Positions 16,844 through 24,731 of a DNA stretch of 64,000 bases are shown one piece after another. Under the pieces are notes generated by a model. It saw nothing but the letters and a program-made list of their open reading frames with translations, was not told the DNA's origin and ran no database searches. Position 1 is the first letter of the stretch; every line of letters starts with the position of its first letter. Position numbers and translations under genes: made by a program. Source of the DNA: RGIG2041 sp045546315 (lineage in GTDB: Bacteria > Bacillota > Clostridia > UBA1381 > UMGS1253); assembly GCA_045546315.1 (NCBI GenBank), contig JAZQCN010000059.1, forward strand, positions 136,583 to 200,582. The letters run 5' to 3'.

Positions 16844-17221
16844 TTATTTCATGCTCGGAAGGATTTTCTCAACGTCGCCGTGCGGTCTCGGAATTACATG
16901 CGTAGCAACGATTTCGCCGAGTCTCTGTGCAGATGTGCGACCAGCTTCAACAGCTGCCTTAACAGCACCAACATCGCCGCGAACCATTACGCTTACGAGA
17001 CCGGAACCGATCTTCTCAGTACCAACAAGTACAACGTTTGCAGCCTTCAGCATTGCGTCTGCTGCTTCGATTGCAGCAACCAGGCCTCTGGTTTCTACCA
17101 TACCTAATGCTTCTAATGCCATGTTCTTTTCCTCCTTCTTGATTTCTGGTTTTTCAACCGCTTTATTTTCTACTGCACTTTTTTTAGGTGCAGAAGATTT
17201 TGTGGTTTTTGCTGTAGCCAT
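16844..17221 (-). CDS. BMC-H hexameric shell protein with 33-residue N-terminal extension
   Basis: 125 residues: a Lys/Ala/Glu-rich extension (residues 1-33) followed by a canonical BMC-H domain starting MALEALGMVETRG. Both possible starts look good: the ATG at 17219-17221 has AAGGAGG 7 bases upstream, and the internal ATG at 17120-17122 has another AAGGAGG 8 bases upstream, inside the extension. A 92-residue short form may be made from the same mRNA. The BMC domain is about 80% identical to the neighbour at 17238, so the pair is a tandem duplication. The domain has the usual pore-loop region near KIGSGLVSVM. Confidence 0.92.
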   Translation of the reverse strand: MATAKTTKSSAPKKSAVENKAVEKPEIKKEEKNMALEALGMVETRGLVAAIEAADAMLKAANVVLVGTEKIGSGLVSVMVRGDVGAVKAAVEAGRTSAQRLGEIVATHVIPRPHGDVEKILPSMK

Positions 17222-17237
17222 TTTCTTACCTCCTTAA

Positions 17238-17513
17238 TTAGAGGACAGGGAGAATTTTCTCAACATCGCCGTGCGGTCTCGGAATTACATGAACCGCTAC
17301 GAGCTCGCCGAGTCTCTGTGCGCTTGCAGCGCCGGCTTCTGTTGCTGCCTTAACAGCGCCAACATCACCGCGAACCATTACACTTACAAGACCGGAACCG
17401 ATCTTCTCTGTGCCGATTAAAACAACCTCAGCTGCTTTTACCATTGCGTCTGCTGCTTCAACTGCTGCAGTCAAGCCTCTTGTTTCAATCATACCAAGTG
17501 CTTCTAATGCCAT
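17238..17513 (-). CDS. BMC-H hexameric shell protein
   Basis: A 91-residue canonical single BMC domain (MALEALGMIETRGLTAAVEA; pore region KIGSGLVSVMVRGDVG). Hexamers of this type make the flat facets and are the most abundant shell protein. The ATG at 17511-17513 was chosen since GGAGG lies 9 bases upstream; an in-frame TTG at 17522 is directly against that site. The gene ends 16 bases before the extended paralogue. Confidence 0.95.
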   Translation of the reverse strand: MALEALGMIETRGLTAAVEAADAMVKAAEVVLIGTEKIGSGLVSVMVRGDVGAVKAATEAGAASAQRLGELVAVHVIPRPHGDVEKILPVL

Positions 17514-17555
17514 TTTAAACAACCTCCTGTTTTGTAATTATAATAATTTTAAAAA

Positions 17556-18755
17556 TTATTCGTTGATAATTGCAATCTTAAGACCTTCCATCTTAAGGTT
17601 GACCTCATGCGCTTCGTTAATCTTCTCGAGCGGGAATCGGTGTGTAATCAAATCCGCAAGCGGAAGACCGATGCCCTTTGCACGCTTCAGAAAATCGAAG
17701 GTCGTTGCGTAGTCACGCAGAGTGTATACCCAGGAACCAACGATTGTAAGCTCCTTCGAGCAGATATCAAAGTGCGGATTGATGGTTGCATCGCCGCCGT
17801 TGATAAAGAAGCCAAGCTCACAAAGACCGCCGCCGTGACGAACGAACTTGTAGATGTTGCTGTGTGCAATCGGGGAGCCTGTGCACTGGAAGGCAAAGTC
17901 TGCCGGATAGCCGCCAAACGAAGCCTCTACAGCCTTGGTCAGCTCCTCAATGCCCTTGTGGTCTTTAAAATTAACCGTTGCTGTTGCGCCCATCTTCTTT
18001 GCAAACTCGAGACGCTTCTGCTCACCATCTACTGCGGTGATGTTTTCAATGCCCATTGTGCGCAGAATTGCGATACACAACAGACCAATCGGACCGCAGC
18101 CCTGTACAGCCACACGACTGTTAAAGCGCAGAATGCCGGTTGTCTTTGCTCTCTCTACCGCGTGGATAAGCACCGCACTCGGCTCAATTAAGATTCTGGA
18201 ATCCAAATCCAAATCGCTTACATTAAACACTGTGCTGCCGCCGCGGATTACAATATAATCAGCGAACCAGCCGTTTAAATGCGTATCATCATCCGGGATA
18301 AGACCGTATACATCGGCACCGCCGACATTTTGCTTGTTTAAATCAAACATCGTAATGTCCGGATTGTCTTTGAAAATCATACAGGTAACAACCTTGTCAC
18401 CGATGTTCAGTGCTTTACCTGCACTGTCCTTCGTAACATTTTTACCCATCTTTACGATTTCACCAGTACCCTCATGGCCGAGAACAACCGGAATCAAACC
18501 GAACGGATCACGCTTAAACTCGTGTGCATCCGTGCCACAGATACCGCAGCCTTCTACTTTTACTAAAATATCATCATCCCCAAGCTGCGGAATCGGAAAT
18601 TCCTTGATGTCGTAGTGCTCCAGCTTTGTCAGCATTGCTGCCTTACTGGTTGCCGGCACTGCGCCCGCCGCCTTCGGCGCTGCTGCAGTGTTGCCGCCCA
18701 GCTCGGAAAGCACCTGCTGAACAATGGCTTGAATTTTATCTTGCTCTATATTCAT
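17556..18755 (-). CDS. Zinc-type alcohol dehydrogenase, BMC cargo
   Basis: A 399-residue medium-chain dehydrogenase. The catalytic zinc ligands are in GCGICGTDAHEF and the GHEGTGEIV segment. The NAD-binding GCGPIGLLCIA lies in the middle. The four-cysteine structural zinc lobe of classical MDR enzymes is missing. The N-terminus (MNIEQDKIQAIVQQVLSELG) is an amphipathic encapsulation helix followed by an Ala/Pro linker, so the enzyme is likely inside the shell, reducing propanal to propanol to regenerate NAD+, or lactaldehyde to propanediol. AAAGGAG lies 6 bases before the ATG at 18753-18755. The frame is open for another 123 codons upstream, into a separate ORF. Confidence 0.92.
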   Translation of the reverse strand: MNIEQDKIQAIVQQVLSELGGNTAAAPKAAGAVPATSKAAMLTKLEHYDIKEFPIPQLGDDDILVKVEGCGICGTDAHEFKRDPFGLIPVVLGHEGTGEIVKMGKNVTKDSAGKALNIGDKVVTCMIFKDNPDITMFDLNKQNVGGADVYGLIPDDDTHLNGWFADYIVIRGGSTVFNVSDLDLDSRILIEPSAVLIHAVERAKTTGILRFNSRVAVQGCGPIGLLCIAILRTMGIENITAVDGEQKRLEFAKKMGATATVNFKDHKGIEELTKAVEASFGGYPADFAFQCTGSPIAHSNIYKFVRHGGGLCELGFFINGGDATINPHFDICSKELTIVGSWVYTLRDYATTFDFLKRAKGIGLPLADLITHRFPLEKINEAHEVNLKMEGLKIAIINE

Positions 18756-19124
18756 TTCTTTTCTCCTTTCTATCGCTTTTTGCGCTGTCTGTATAATGAA
18801 AACAACTTTGCCGCCACATTGCTGCGGCAAGCTTTTTGCCTGTGCCTCCGTTACGCGGCATAGGATAAACTTATGCTGCATAACGCTTTTTGCGCCGATG
18901 CCCGTAAGCACCGCAGACAGCGGTTTTGCAGTATGCGCGCTGCTTAAAAGCGTTTCGCACTCCTGCCTTGAAGCGGCGTAGCCGCCGCATGCAATCAAAT
19001 GATAAATCAGTTCGCTCGCTTGCCGGGCATCTGCATAAGCACAGACCGCCTGCATCCCGCTTTCGGCAATTTGCTGTGCGGTTTTCTTTAAATCAGATGC
19101 ATCGCCCGGATAAAACTTAATCAC
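18756..19124 (-). CDS. Unrecognised ORF joined in frame to the BMC alcohol dehydrogenase
   Basis: 123 codons from a GTG at 19122-19124 with no stop before the dehydrogenase ATG. GAGGAG lies 7 bases upstream of the GTG, which overlaps the stop of the GlcG-like gene (GGTGATTAA), the usual layout of coupled genes. The sequence looks like a real folded domain (VIKFYPGDASDLKKTAQQ at the start; VLTGIGAKSVMQHKFILC later), alpha/beta with three to four Cys. I do not recognise a family. It may be a separate small protein whose stop was lost, giving both a 522-residue fusion and the shorter dehydrogenase from its own start. A missed frameshift or base error is the alternative. Confidence 0.6.
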
Positions 19125-19602
19125 CGATGAGCTCCTCGCAAATACTTGCGCCGAATGCACCGAGCGCCGTATCCTGCGGTTCTGTTCCGCCGGAAACGCC
19201 GATGCTGCCAATCAGCTGGCCGCCTGCATAGAGCGGTTCTCCGCCGCCGAAAATCACGATTCTGCCGCCGTTGGTGTGCTGTATACCATACAGCGGGCCA
19301 CCCGGCGCCGCGAGCTTTGCAAGCTCTACTGTTTTCATTTTCAGCGCTGCCGAGGTGTATGCCTTATTGACCGCTATGTCATAGCTGGCGATATAAGCAT
19401 CGTCCATGCTGACAACCGCTACGGTATTTGCGCCCTTATCCGCAATTGCGATAACGGCCTTCACACCGACGCGCGCAGCCTCTTCCTCCACCCGGGCAAT
19501 GATTTTCTTTGCAAGTGCGAGCGACATCTTTGGCAAAGCCTTGGCCTCCAGCACGCTTTTCGCAACGGAGACCGCAATTTGTTCAAGGTCTGCACGATTC
19601 AT
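19117..19602 (-). CDS. GlcG/HbpS-like (PduO C-terminal-like) protein
   Basis: A 161-residue protein of the GlcG/HbpS/PduO-C fold. Typical segments are AVIAIADKGANTVAVVSMDDA, split here as AVIAIADKGANTV and VVSMDDAYIAS, then YGIQHTNGGRIVIFGGGEPL and GSIGVSGGTEPQD. Members bind haem or cobalamin, or modify small molecules; in glycyl-radical BMC loci the role is unproven. The first 22 residues (NRADLEQIAVSVAKSVLEA) are helical and amphipathic like cargo-targeting peptides. The ATG at 19600-19602 has GAGG 8 bases upstream. Confidence 0.88.
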   Translation of the reverse strand: MNRADLEQIAVSVAKSVLEAKALPKMSLALAKKIIARVEEEAARVGVKAVIAIADKGANTVAVVSMDDAYIASYDIAVNKAYTSAALKMKTVELAKLAAPGGPLYGIQHTNGGRIVIFGGGEPLYAGGQLIGSIGVSGGTEPQDTALGAFGASICEELIGD

Positions 19603-19636
19603 GCCGTTAACCTCGCTTTTCTTTATGTATTTTAAA

Positions 19637-20443
19637 TTATTTACCCATCTGCTCGAGTACCTTTTTGGTAATCTCGGCAATCAAAGCAGCGTCATCGCCT
19701 GCTGCACCTTTACCATGACCGCCGCATGCGCCGCAGCTATGGCAGCTGGACTTGCCGTTCTTTGCATTCGGGCAAAGGTCTGCCGGATGCTTACCGGTCA
19801 TACCGAACTGGCGTCTGATTTCATACAGACGCTCTACCTGAGACTGCGAAAGCTCCTTCGGGCCGCCGAGTGCCTTTGCGTGGTAGAGAAGCTGTGCATA
19901 AAACTCTAACGATTCCATCTTGTGATATGCAGAGAGCAGGGAATCCGAGAAGGAGAGTGCACCGTGGTTTGCCAGGAGCACTGCATCATAGTGCTGCAGA
20001 TACTTTTCTACTGCATCCGGAATTTCGTTTGTGGACGGTGTGCCGTATTCAGCAATCGGTACACAGCCAAGTGCGATAACCGCTTCCGGCATAATCGGCT
20101 GTGTCAGCGGAATGCCTGCAATCGCAAAGCTGGTTGCATAAATCGGATGTGCGTGCACAACGCTCTTTACATCCGGACGCTGCGCATATACGCGCATATG
20201 CATCTTAATTTCAGAGGACGGCTTGAAGTTGCCGTTTGCCTGAATTACATTACCGTTCTTGTCCACTTTGCAGATATACTCCGGTGTCATAAATCCCTTG
20301 CTCACGCCTGTCGGTGTGCACAAAAACTCATTGTCGGAAAGCTTAACAGAAATGTTACCGTCGTTAGAAGCAACCATGCCTCTGTCATAAATACGCTTAC
20401 CGATTTCACAAATTTGTTTTTTAATCTCGAATTCAGAAACCAT
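19637..20443 (-). CDS. Class II aldolase (fuculose/rhamnulose-1-phosphate type) with C-terminal cargo tail
   Basis: 268 residues. The aldolase domain (1-215) has the zinc ligands in VVHAHPIYATSFA and LANHGALSFS and the catalytic Glu region before them. It should split L-fuculose-1-phosphate or L-rhamnulose-1-phosphate into DHAP and lactaldehyde, feeding the compartment. The tail (about 215-268) is unusual: a cysteine-rich stretch CHSCGACGGHGKG followed by ALIAEITKKVLEQMGK, an amphipathic helix of the encapsulation type placed at the C-terminus. It heads the second half of the BMC run and has its own promoter. Confidence 0.9.
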   Translation of the reverse strand: MVSEFEIKKQICEIGKRIYDRGMVASNDGNISVKLSDNEFLCTPTGVSKGFMTPEYICKVDKNGNVIQANGNFKPSSEIKMHMRVYAQRPDVKSVVHAHPIYATSFAIAGIPLTQPIMPEAVIALGCVPIAEYGTPSTNEIPDAVEKYLQHYDAVLLANHGALSFSDSLLSAYHKMESLEFYAQLLYHAKALGGPKELSQSQVERLYEIRRQFGMTGKHPADLCPNAKNGKSSCHSCGACGGHGKGAAGDDAALIAEITKKVLEQMGK

Positions 20444-20497
20444 TTTTATTCTCCCTTTCTTTTTTGTTTTTCTGTGATTTCATAAATTTACATCTAT

Positions 20498-20526
20498 ATA
20501 ATAACACCACAATGTGGTATTGTCAA
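20498..20526 (-). promoter_or_regulatory. Promoter with palindromic operator upstream of the aldolase gene
   Basis: TTGACA (20521-20526), 17-base spacer, TATTAT (20498-20503), a near-consensus promoter. The spacer contains ACCACAATGTGGT (20506-20518), a perfect 6-1-6 palindrome that would place a repressor between the -35 and -10. DeoR-family binding is a guess. It splits the locus into a GRE half and a shell/aldolase half. Confidence 0.75.
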
Positions 20527-20571
20527 CATTTTTCTTTGGTTTTTGTTTGTTTTATCTGTGTTTTTCTTTTT

Positions 20572-20997
20572 TTAACTTTTTAAATGTGATAATATCGCAT
20601 CCACACCTTCGCCGGTTACGGAATTTACAAAGAAGATTTTTTTGCAGCCGGACAGCCTGAGCCACGCCGCTGCGCGTTCCGGATTGGCATCCGGTGCATC
20701 AATTTTTGTAACAATACCGACCACTTCGCGATTCACCATACAGGTACAGTTTGGCGGAAACATCGAATAATCCTCCGTTGCCGCTAATAAAAGCCCAACC
20801 ACATCCGCTTCATAGGCATACAGTGCAAGTGCCGCCGCAAGCGGTGCACTTTGCAGATATTCACCGGGGGTATCGATTAAAAAATCACCATAGGAAACAT
20901 ACTGCGTTTTGTGGTAGCTTGTCGGCTCCTTTTTCAGCGCCTGCGTCAGTGTTGTTTTTCCCGAGCCGCTTCTGCCCATTAAAATCAGCTTTTTCAT
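20572..20997 (-). CDS. EutP/PduV-like small GTPase
   Basis: A 141-residue P-loop protein: GRSGSGKTTLTQAL (Walker A) near residues 7-20, DTPGEY (Walker B/G3), and TKID (G4). EutP was reported to have acetate kinase activity in Salmonella, and PduV has been tied to compartment movement; which applies here is unknown. The ATG at 20995-20997 has GAGG 8 bases upstream, and that site lies in the last codons of the PduU-like gene. Confidence 0.88.
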   Translation of the reverse strand: MKKLILMGRSGSGKTTLTQALKKEPTSYHKTQYVSYGDFLIDTPGEYLQSAPLAAALALYAYEADVVGLLLAATEDYSMFPPNCTCMVNREVVGIVTKIDAPDANPERAAAWLRLSGCKKIFFVNSVTGEGVDAILSHLKS

Positions 20998-20999
20998 CG

Positions 21000-21368
21000 T
21001 TATGTCCTCGTAATCGGGCAAACCGTAAACGCCAGCTTCTTTTCACAGTAATCCATCAGCGCCTCCAGCGCCGATTCTACCTGCGAGACCGTTCCGGTCA
21101 CAATTAAAGTGCCCGAAAAGCGGTCTACAAAGCCGAGCTCAATGCCGGATGCCTTTAAGGCAATATCACCGGCGATGATTGCCGTTTCACTCGGCGACAT
21201 CGTCACGATACCGATTGCACCCTCGTGCAGCTCCACGGTCGGGTCCAGTCCGAGCTTTCTGTATAGAATATCATCCGGATTGGCAATAATGTGTGCCAGC
21301 GTAATTTGTTTACCCGGAACAATTTCCTGTATGATGCGCATTTTATCCTGCATCGTCAGTTCACTCAT
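21000..21368 (-). CDS. PduU/EutS-like circularly permuted BMC-H shell protein
   Basis: 122 residues. The N-terminal strand region (RIIQEIVPGKQITLAHII) comes before the BMC core (AIGIVTMSPSETAIIAG and later TGTVSQVESALEAL), which is the permuted order seen in PduU and EutS, where the N-terminus forms a small beta-barrel over the pore. GGAGG lies 7 bases before the start and is embedded in the activase stop region. Confidence 0.93.
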   Translation of the reverse strand: MSELTMQDKMRIIQEIVPGKQITLAHIIANPDDILYRKLGLDPTVELHEGAIGIVTMSPSETAIIAGDIALKASGIELGFVDRFSGTLIVTGTVSQVESALEALMDYCEKKLAFTVCPITRT

Positions 21369-21371
21369 GCT

Positions 21372-22163
21372 TTAACCTCCAATTTGCGCCTTTAAGCCAA
21401 CCTTTTCACATACAGCCTTCAGCTTTTCCATATGACTCTCGCTCGGCGTTTCGATGTGCTGCATTGTGTATTCTCTGCCGAGTGCCGCATATTTGTCGGA
21501 ACCGAACGGGTGATAGGGGAGAAGGTGAATTTCCTTCACATTCGGAAGCGACGCCGCAAAGCGGGCGATTTCTTCAATCTCTTCCGCCGTATCATTAAAG
21601 GTCGGAATTACCGGCACGCGGATAATCAGCTCCTTCGCCACCCTTGCAATCTTTTGCGCGTTTTCCAAAATGCGCTTGTTTGGCTTCGTGGTGAAGGCTT
21701 CGTGCTTTTCGGAATTGATGTGCTTAATATCCATTAAGTACAAATCCAGATACGGCAAAAGCTTTTCGATCACCTCAAAGCTTGCAAAGCCCGTTGATTC
21801 CATCGCGGTATGTATGCCGTACAGCTTACACGATTTTAATATCGCGACCGCGAAATCCGGTTGCAGGAGCGACTCGCCGCCCGAAAGCGTAACACCGCCG
21901 CCACTGCGCTTGTAATACGGCATATCCTTTATGATTTTCGCCATAACCTCATCTACCGTTACATCCTGACCGACGGTTTTTGTTTTGCCGTTTTGCACCA
22001 TTGTCTGGATTTTAAATTCCTGCGACTCCGGGTTGCAGCACCAGCGGCAGCGCAGTGCGCAGCCTTTTAAAAACACGATGGTTCGGATGCCCGGTCCGTC
22101 ATGGACGGAAAATTTTTGTATGTTAAAAATTCTGCCTTTTACGGCACCGAGTTTATCTAACAT
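21372..22163 (-). CDS. Glycyl-radical enzyme activase (radical SAM)
   Basis: A 263-residue PflA-type activase that places the radical on the dehydratase glycine using SAM and a [4Fe-4S] cluster. The cluster motif CALRCRWCC (CxxxCxxC) and the SAM-contact TLSGGES are present. Many activases of diol dehydratases and CutC carry a ferredoxin-like insert with two more clusters directly after the CxxxCxxC; here that space has only about 40 residues without extra Cys pairs, so the protein is of the short PflA form. Nine bases separate it from the GRE gene, and AAGGAG precedes the start. Confidence 0.93.
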   Translation of the reverse strand: MLDKLGAVKGRIFNIQKFSVHDGPGIRTIVFLKGCALRCRWCCNPESQEFKIQTMVQNGKTKTVGQDVTVDEVMAKIIKDMPYYKRSGGGVTLSGGESLLQPDFAVAILKSCKLYGIHTAMESTGFASFEVIEKLLPYLDLYLMDIKHINSEKHEAFTTKPNKRILENAQKIARVAKELIIRVPVIPTFNDTAEEIEEIARFAASLPNVKEIHLLPYHPFGSDKYAALGREYTMQHIETPSESHMEKLKAVCEKVGLKAQIGG

Positions 22164-22172
22164 AGCTTCTCC

Positions 22173-24695
22173 TTAGAATGTGCTCTGCTCCGTTCTGCGG
22201 ATAATGTCATCCTGCAGCGACTTCGAAAGCGAGGTAAACAGTGCGCTGTAGCCTGCAACGCGAACTACAAGGTTTTTGTAGTTTTCCGGATGCTTTTGCG
22301 CATCGTAGAGCGTTTCACGGCTGACAACATTAAACTGCATATGGCTGCCCTTCTGGTCGAAGAACGCACGAATGAGCGATACGAAATTGTCGAGTCCCTT
22401 TTCGCCCTTTAATGCCGACGGATGGAACTTCATATTAAACAGCGTACCGTTCGAGGCAATGCCATGGTCAAGCTTCGCAACGGAGTTTGCCGCCGCGGTC
22501 GGACCGCTTACATCACGGCCTGCCACCGGCGATACACCGTCCGCCACCGGCGTGAAGGCCAATCTGCCGTCCGGAGTTGCGCCCGTCTGTGCGCCAAGCG
22601 GCACATTTGCCGAAACAGGGTATAAACCTGCCTGGTACTGACCGCCGCGCGGGTTTGTATACTTTTCTACCGGCTTGGTGTAGGTATAAGCAACCTCACG
22701 GGCAAGCAGGTCAATTTCTTCAATATCGTTACCAAAGCGATCAAGCTTTTCGATTTCCTCTAAAATCTGAGCGCCCTTACCGGAAGCTGCCTGCGGCATC
22801 GCAGCGCTGACCTGCATATAAATCTCTGCAATTTCCTTTTCACCAACCATTTTGCCGGTTGCCGCCAGTTGACGCGCAATTTCAGTTGTCAGCTTTTGTG
22901 CATCGACGCCGTTTCCGCCGCCGAAGTTTGCTTCAAGCGCTGCCTTCAGCTCTGCCATTGTAAACTTCTTTTCTTCAAATACAAGCTTCTTTACCGCATA
23001 CATTGCGTCAGCCATATTGGCAATACCGAAGCCCTGCGGACCGGTGAAGTTATAGATTGCGCCACCCTCCTGCACACTCTTGCCTCTGCCGATACAATCC
23101 TCAATCATCGAGGATAAAAATGGCAACGGTGCACGCTGGGCGTGTGCCATATCAATTGCATTGTCTGCATTGACCATCAGCTTAATCTGGTATTCCATCT
23201 GCGCCTTATAGGCATCAAAGAATTCCTCAAAGGTTTTCATCTCGGTGACATCGCCGGTCTGAATGCTGACGGTTTCTCCGTTTTCGATACCGTTGTTAAA
23301 CACAAGCTCCGAAATACGGCACATATTAAAGAACGCAGCATCGTGCCAGCCGTCGGTTTTACCGGATTTCTGCGGTTCAACGCAACCGATAATATTGTAA
23401 TCACGCGCATCCTCTAAGCTTAAGCCGCGGTTTAATAATGCCGGTACGATAACCTCGTCATTATAATACGCCGGCAGACCAACACCTGTTCTTGTCAGCT
23501 CTGCGGCACGCACCAAAAACTCATGCGGCGAGCCATTCCACACGCGCACCGAGAACGACGGCTGCGGCAAAAGCACATGCATCGTTGCTTCAATACACAT
23601 AAAGGATAATTCGTTTGTTGCATCTCTGCCGTCCGGTGTCTGACCGCCGGCAATCAAATTCTGGAAAGCACTGTAACCCGCAAAACCTTCTGCACTCGCC
23701 AGGTCACGCACCTTGTTGATGTCGTTAAACTTCACCCAGATACAGTCGATGTACTCCTGCGCCTGCTCGAGCGTTATTTTGCCAGCGTCAAAGTCCGCCT
23801 TAAAATACGGATACATATACTGGTCAAAGCGACCCGGACTGATGGAGTGACCGCTGGATTCTGTCTGAATCAGCATCTGTATAAACCAAAATGACTGACA
23901 AGCCTCGTAAAAGCTTCTTGCTCCATATGCCGGAACACGCGCACAGTTTTCGGAAATCTGTCTTAATTCCGCCGCACGCTTTGCATCCGGGCAGGCCTTT
24001 GCCTCGTCTGCAGCCTGCTTACTGTAGCGATTTGCAAAGGTAATGACCGCTTCACAGCTTTCGATAACAGCCTTTAAAAAGCTCTGGCGCGCCGTATAAT
24101 CACCGTCGCCGATATCGAGCTTTGCAAGCGCTGCCTTTGCTTCCTCAATAATACCGGTATAACCGATTTTCAAAACCTTACCGTAGTTAACCGTCACATG
24201 GCCTACACCATTGTAAAAATAATTGCCCGGCGTAAAAATATTGTGTGCCATAGCGGTCAATGTTTCCGGCTCCATATACGAGGTCGCAAGCTCGCTGGTT
24301 GTTCTGCCCTTCCAATACGGGTGAATTTTCTTCAGTCTTGCCTTATTTTCCTCGGAAATATAGAACGGATCGGCACTTCTTGTCGCCACCGTTTCCAGCT
24401 CAGCTTCCAGCCATTCAAACGAAAACTCTGGGAAGGTCTGGCAGGAGCGCGGACGCACCGTTGTAGAGCCGACAATCAACTCCTCCGGGCGAATGGTTAC
24501 CGGAAGGTTTTCCAAAATATGACGAAATGCCTTCGCCTTTCTTTCAATCATCGGCAGTGCCTCCGTGCGCTTAAACGACTCCGTCATCAGCTCGGCACGG
24601 TCTGCCTCAATTTGCGGCATTTCCTTGAACAAATGGTCAATCAAATGGTCAATTCTCGGACTTTTTTCAATTTTCGGAAAATTATAAAGCTGCAT
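22173..24695 (-). CDS. B12-independent 1,2-propanediol (diol/glycerol) dehydratase, glycyl-radical enzyme
   Basis: An 840-residue PFL-like enzyme. Residues that match the Clostridium butyricum glycerol dehydratase active site are all present: His166, His283-Ser284 (GHSISPGRFDQ), Cys438 and Glu440 (GCVEPQ), Asp452 (KTDGWHDAAF) and the radical glycine Gly815 (RVAGYSAL). This set distinguishes diol dehydratases from choline lyase and PFL. With the aldolase and propanal enzymes the likely substrate is 1,2-propanediol. The ATG at 24693-24695 was chosen since AAAGGA lies 9 bases upstream. There is no obvious N-terminal cargo peptide, so how it enters the shell is unclear. Confidence 0.93.
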   Translation of the reverse strand: MQLYNFPKIEKSPRIDHLIDHLFKEMPQIEADRAELMTESFKRTEALPMIERKAKAFRHILENLPVTIRPEELIVGSTTVRPRSCQTFPEFSFEWLEAELETVATRSADPFYISEENKARLKKIHPYWKGRTTSELATSYMEPETLTAMAHNIFTPGNYFYNGVGHVTVNYGKVLKIGYTGIIEEAKAALAKLDIGDGDYTARQSFLKAVIESCEAVITFANRYSKQAADEAKACPDAKRAAELRQISENCARVPAYGARSFYEACQSFWFIQMLIQTESSGHSISPGRFDQYMYPYFKADFDAGKITLEQAQEYIDCIWVKFNDINKVRDLASAEGFAGYSAFQNLIAGGQTPDGRDATNELSFMCIEATMHVLLPQPSFSVRVWNGSPHEFLVRAAELTRTGVGLPAYYNDEVIVPALLNRGLSLEDARDYNIIGCVEPQKSGKTDGWHDAAFFNMCRISELVFNNGIENGETVSIQTGDVTEMKTFEEFFDAYKAQMEYQIKLMVNADNAIDMAHAQRAPLPFLSSMIEDCIGRGKSVQEGGAIYNFTGPQGFGIANMADAMYAVKKLVFEEKKFTMAELKAALEANFGGGNGVDAQKLTTEIARQLAATGKMVGEKEIAEIYMQVSAAMPQAASGKGAQILEEIEKLDRFGNDIEEIDLLAREVAYTYTKPVEKYTNPRGGQYQAGLYPVSANVPLGAQTGATPDGRLAFTPVADGVSPVAGRDVSGPTAAANSVAKLDHGIASNGTLFNMKFHPSALKGEKGLDNFVSLIRAFFDQKGSHMQFNVVSRETLYDAQKHPENYKNLVVRVAGYSALFTSLSKSLQDDIIRRTEQSTF

Positions 24696-24731
24696 ATTCT
24701 CCATTCCTTTCAACTTCTGGAATTTTCTTGT

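Noticed and set aside
18756..19211. Start of the dehydrogenase fusion at the most upstream frame position (19211)
   Set aside because: That part overlaps the GlcG-like coding region; the GTG at 19124 has the ribosome site.
22173..24695. Choline trimethylamine-lyase (CutC)
   Set aside because: The residues after GCVEPQ and the HS pair match diol/glycerol dehydratases, and the locus has an aldolase and propanal enzymes rather than choline genes.
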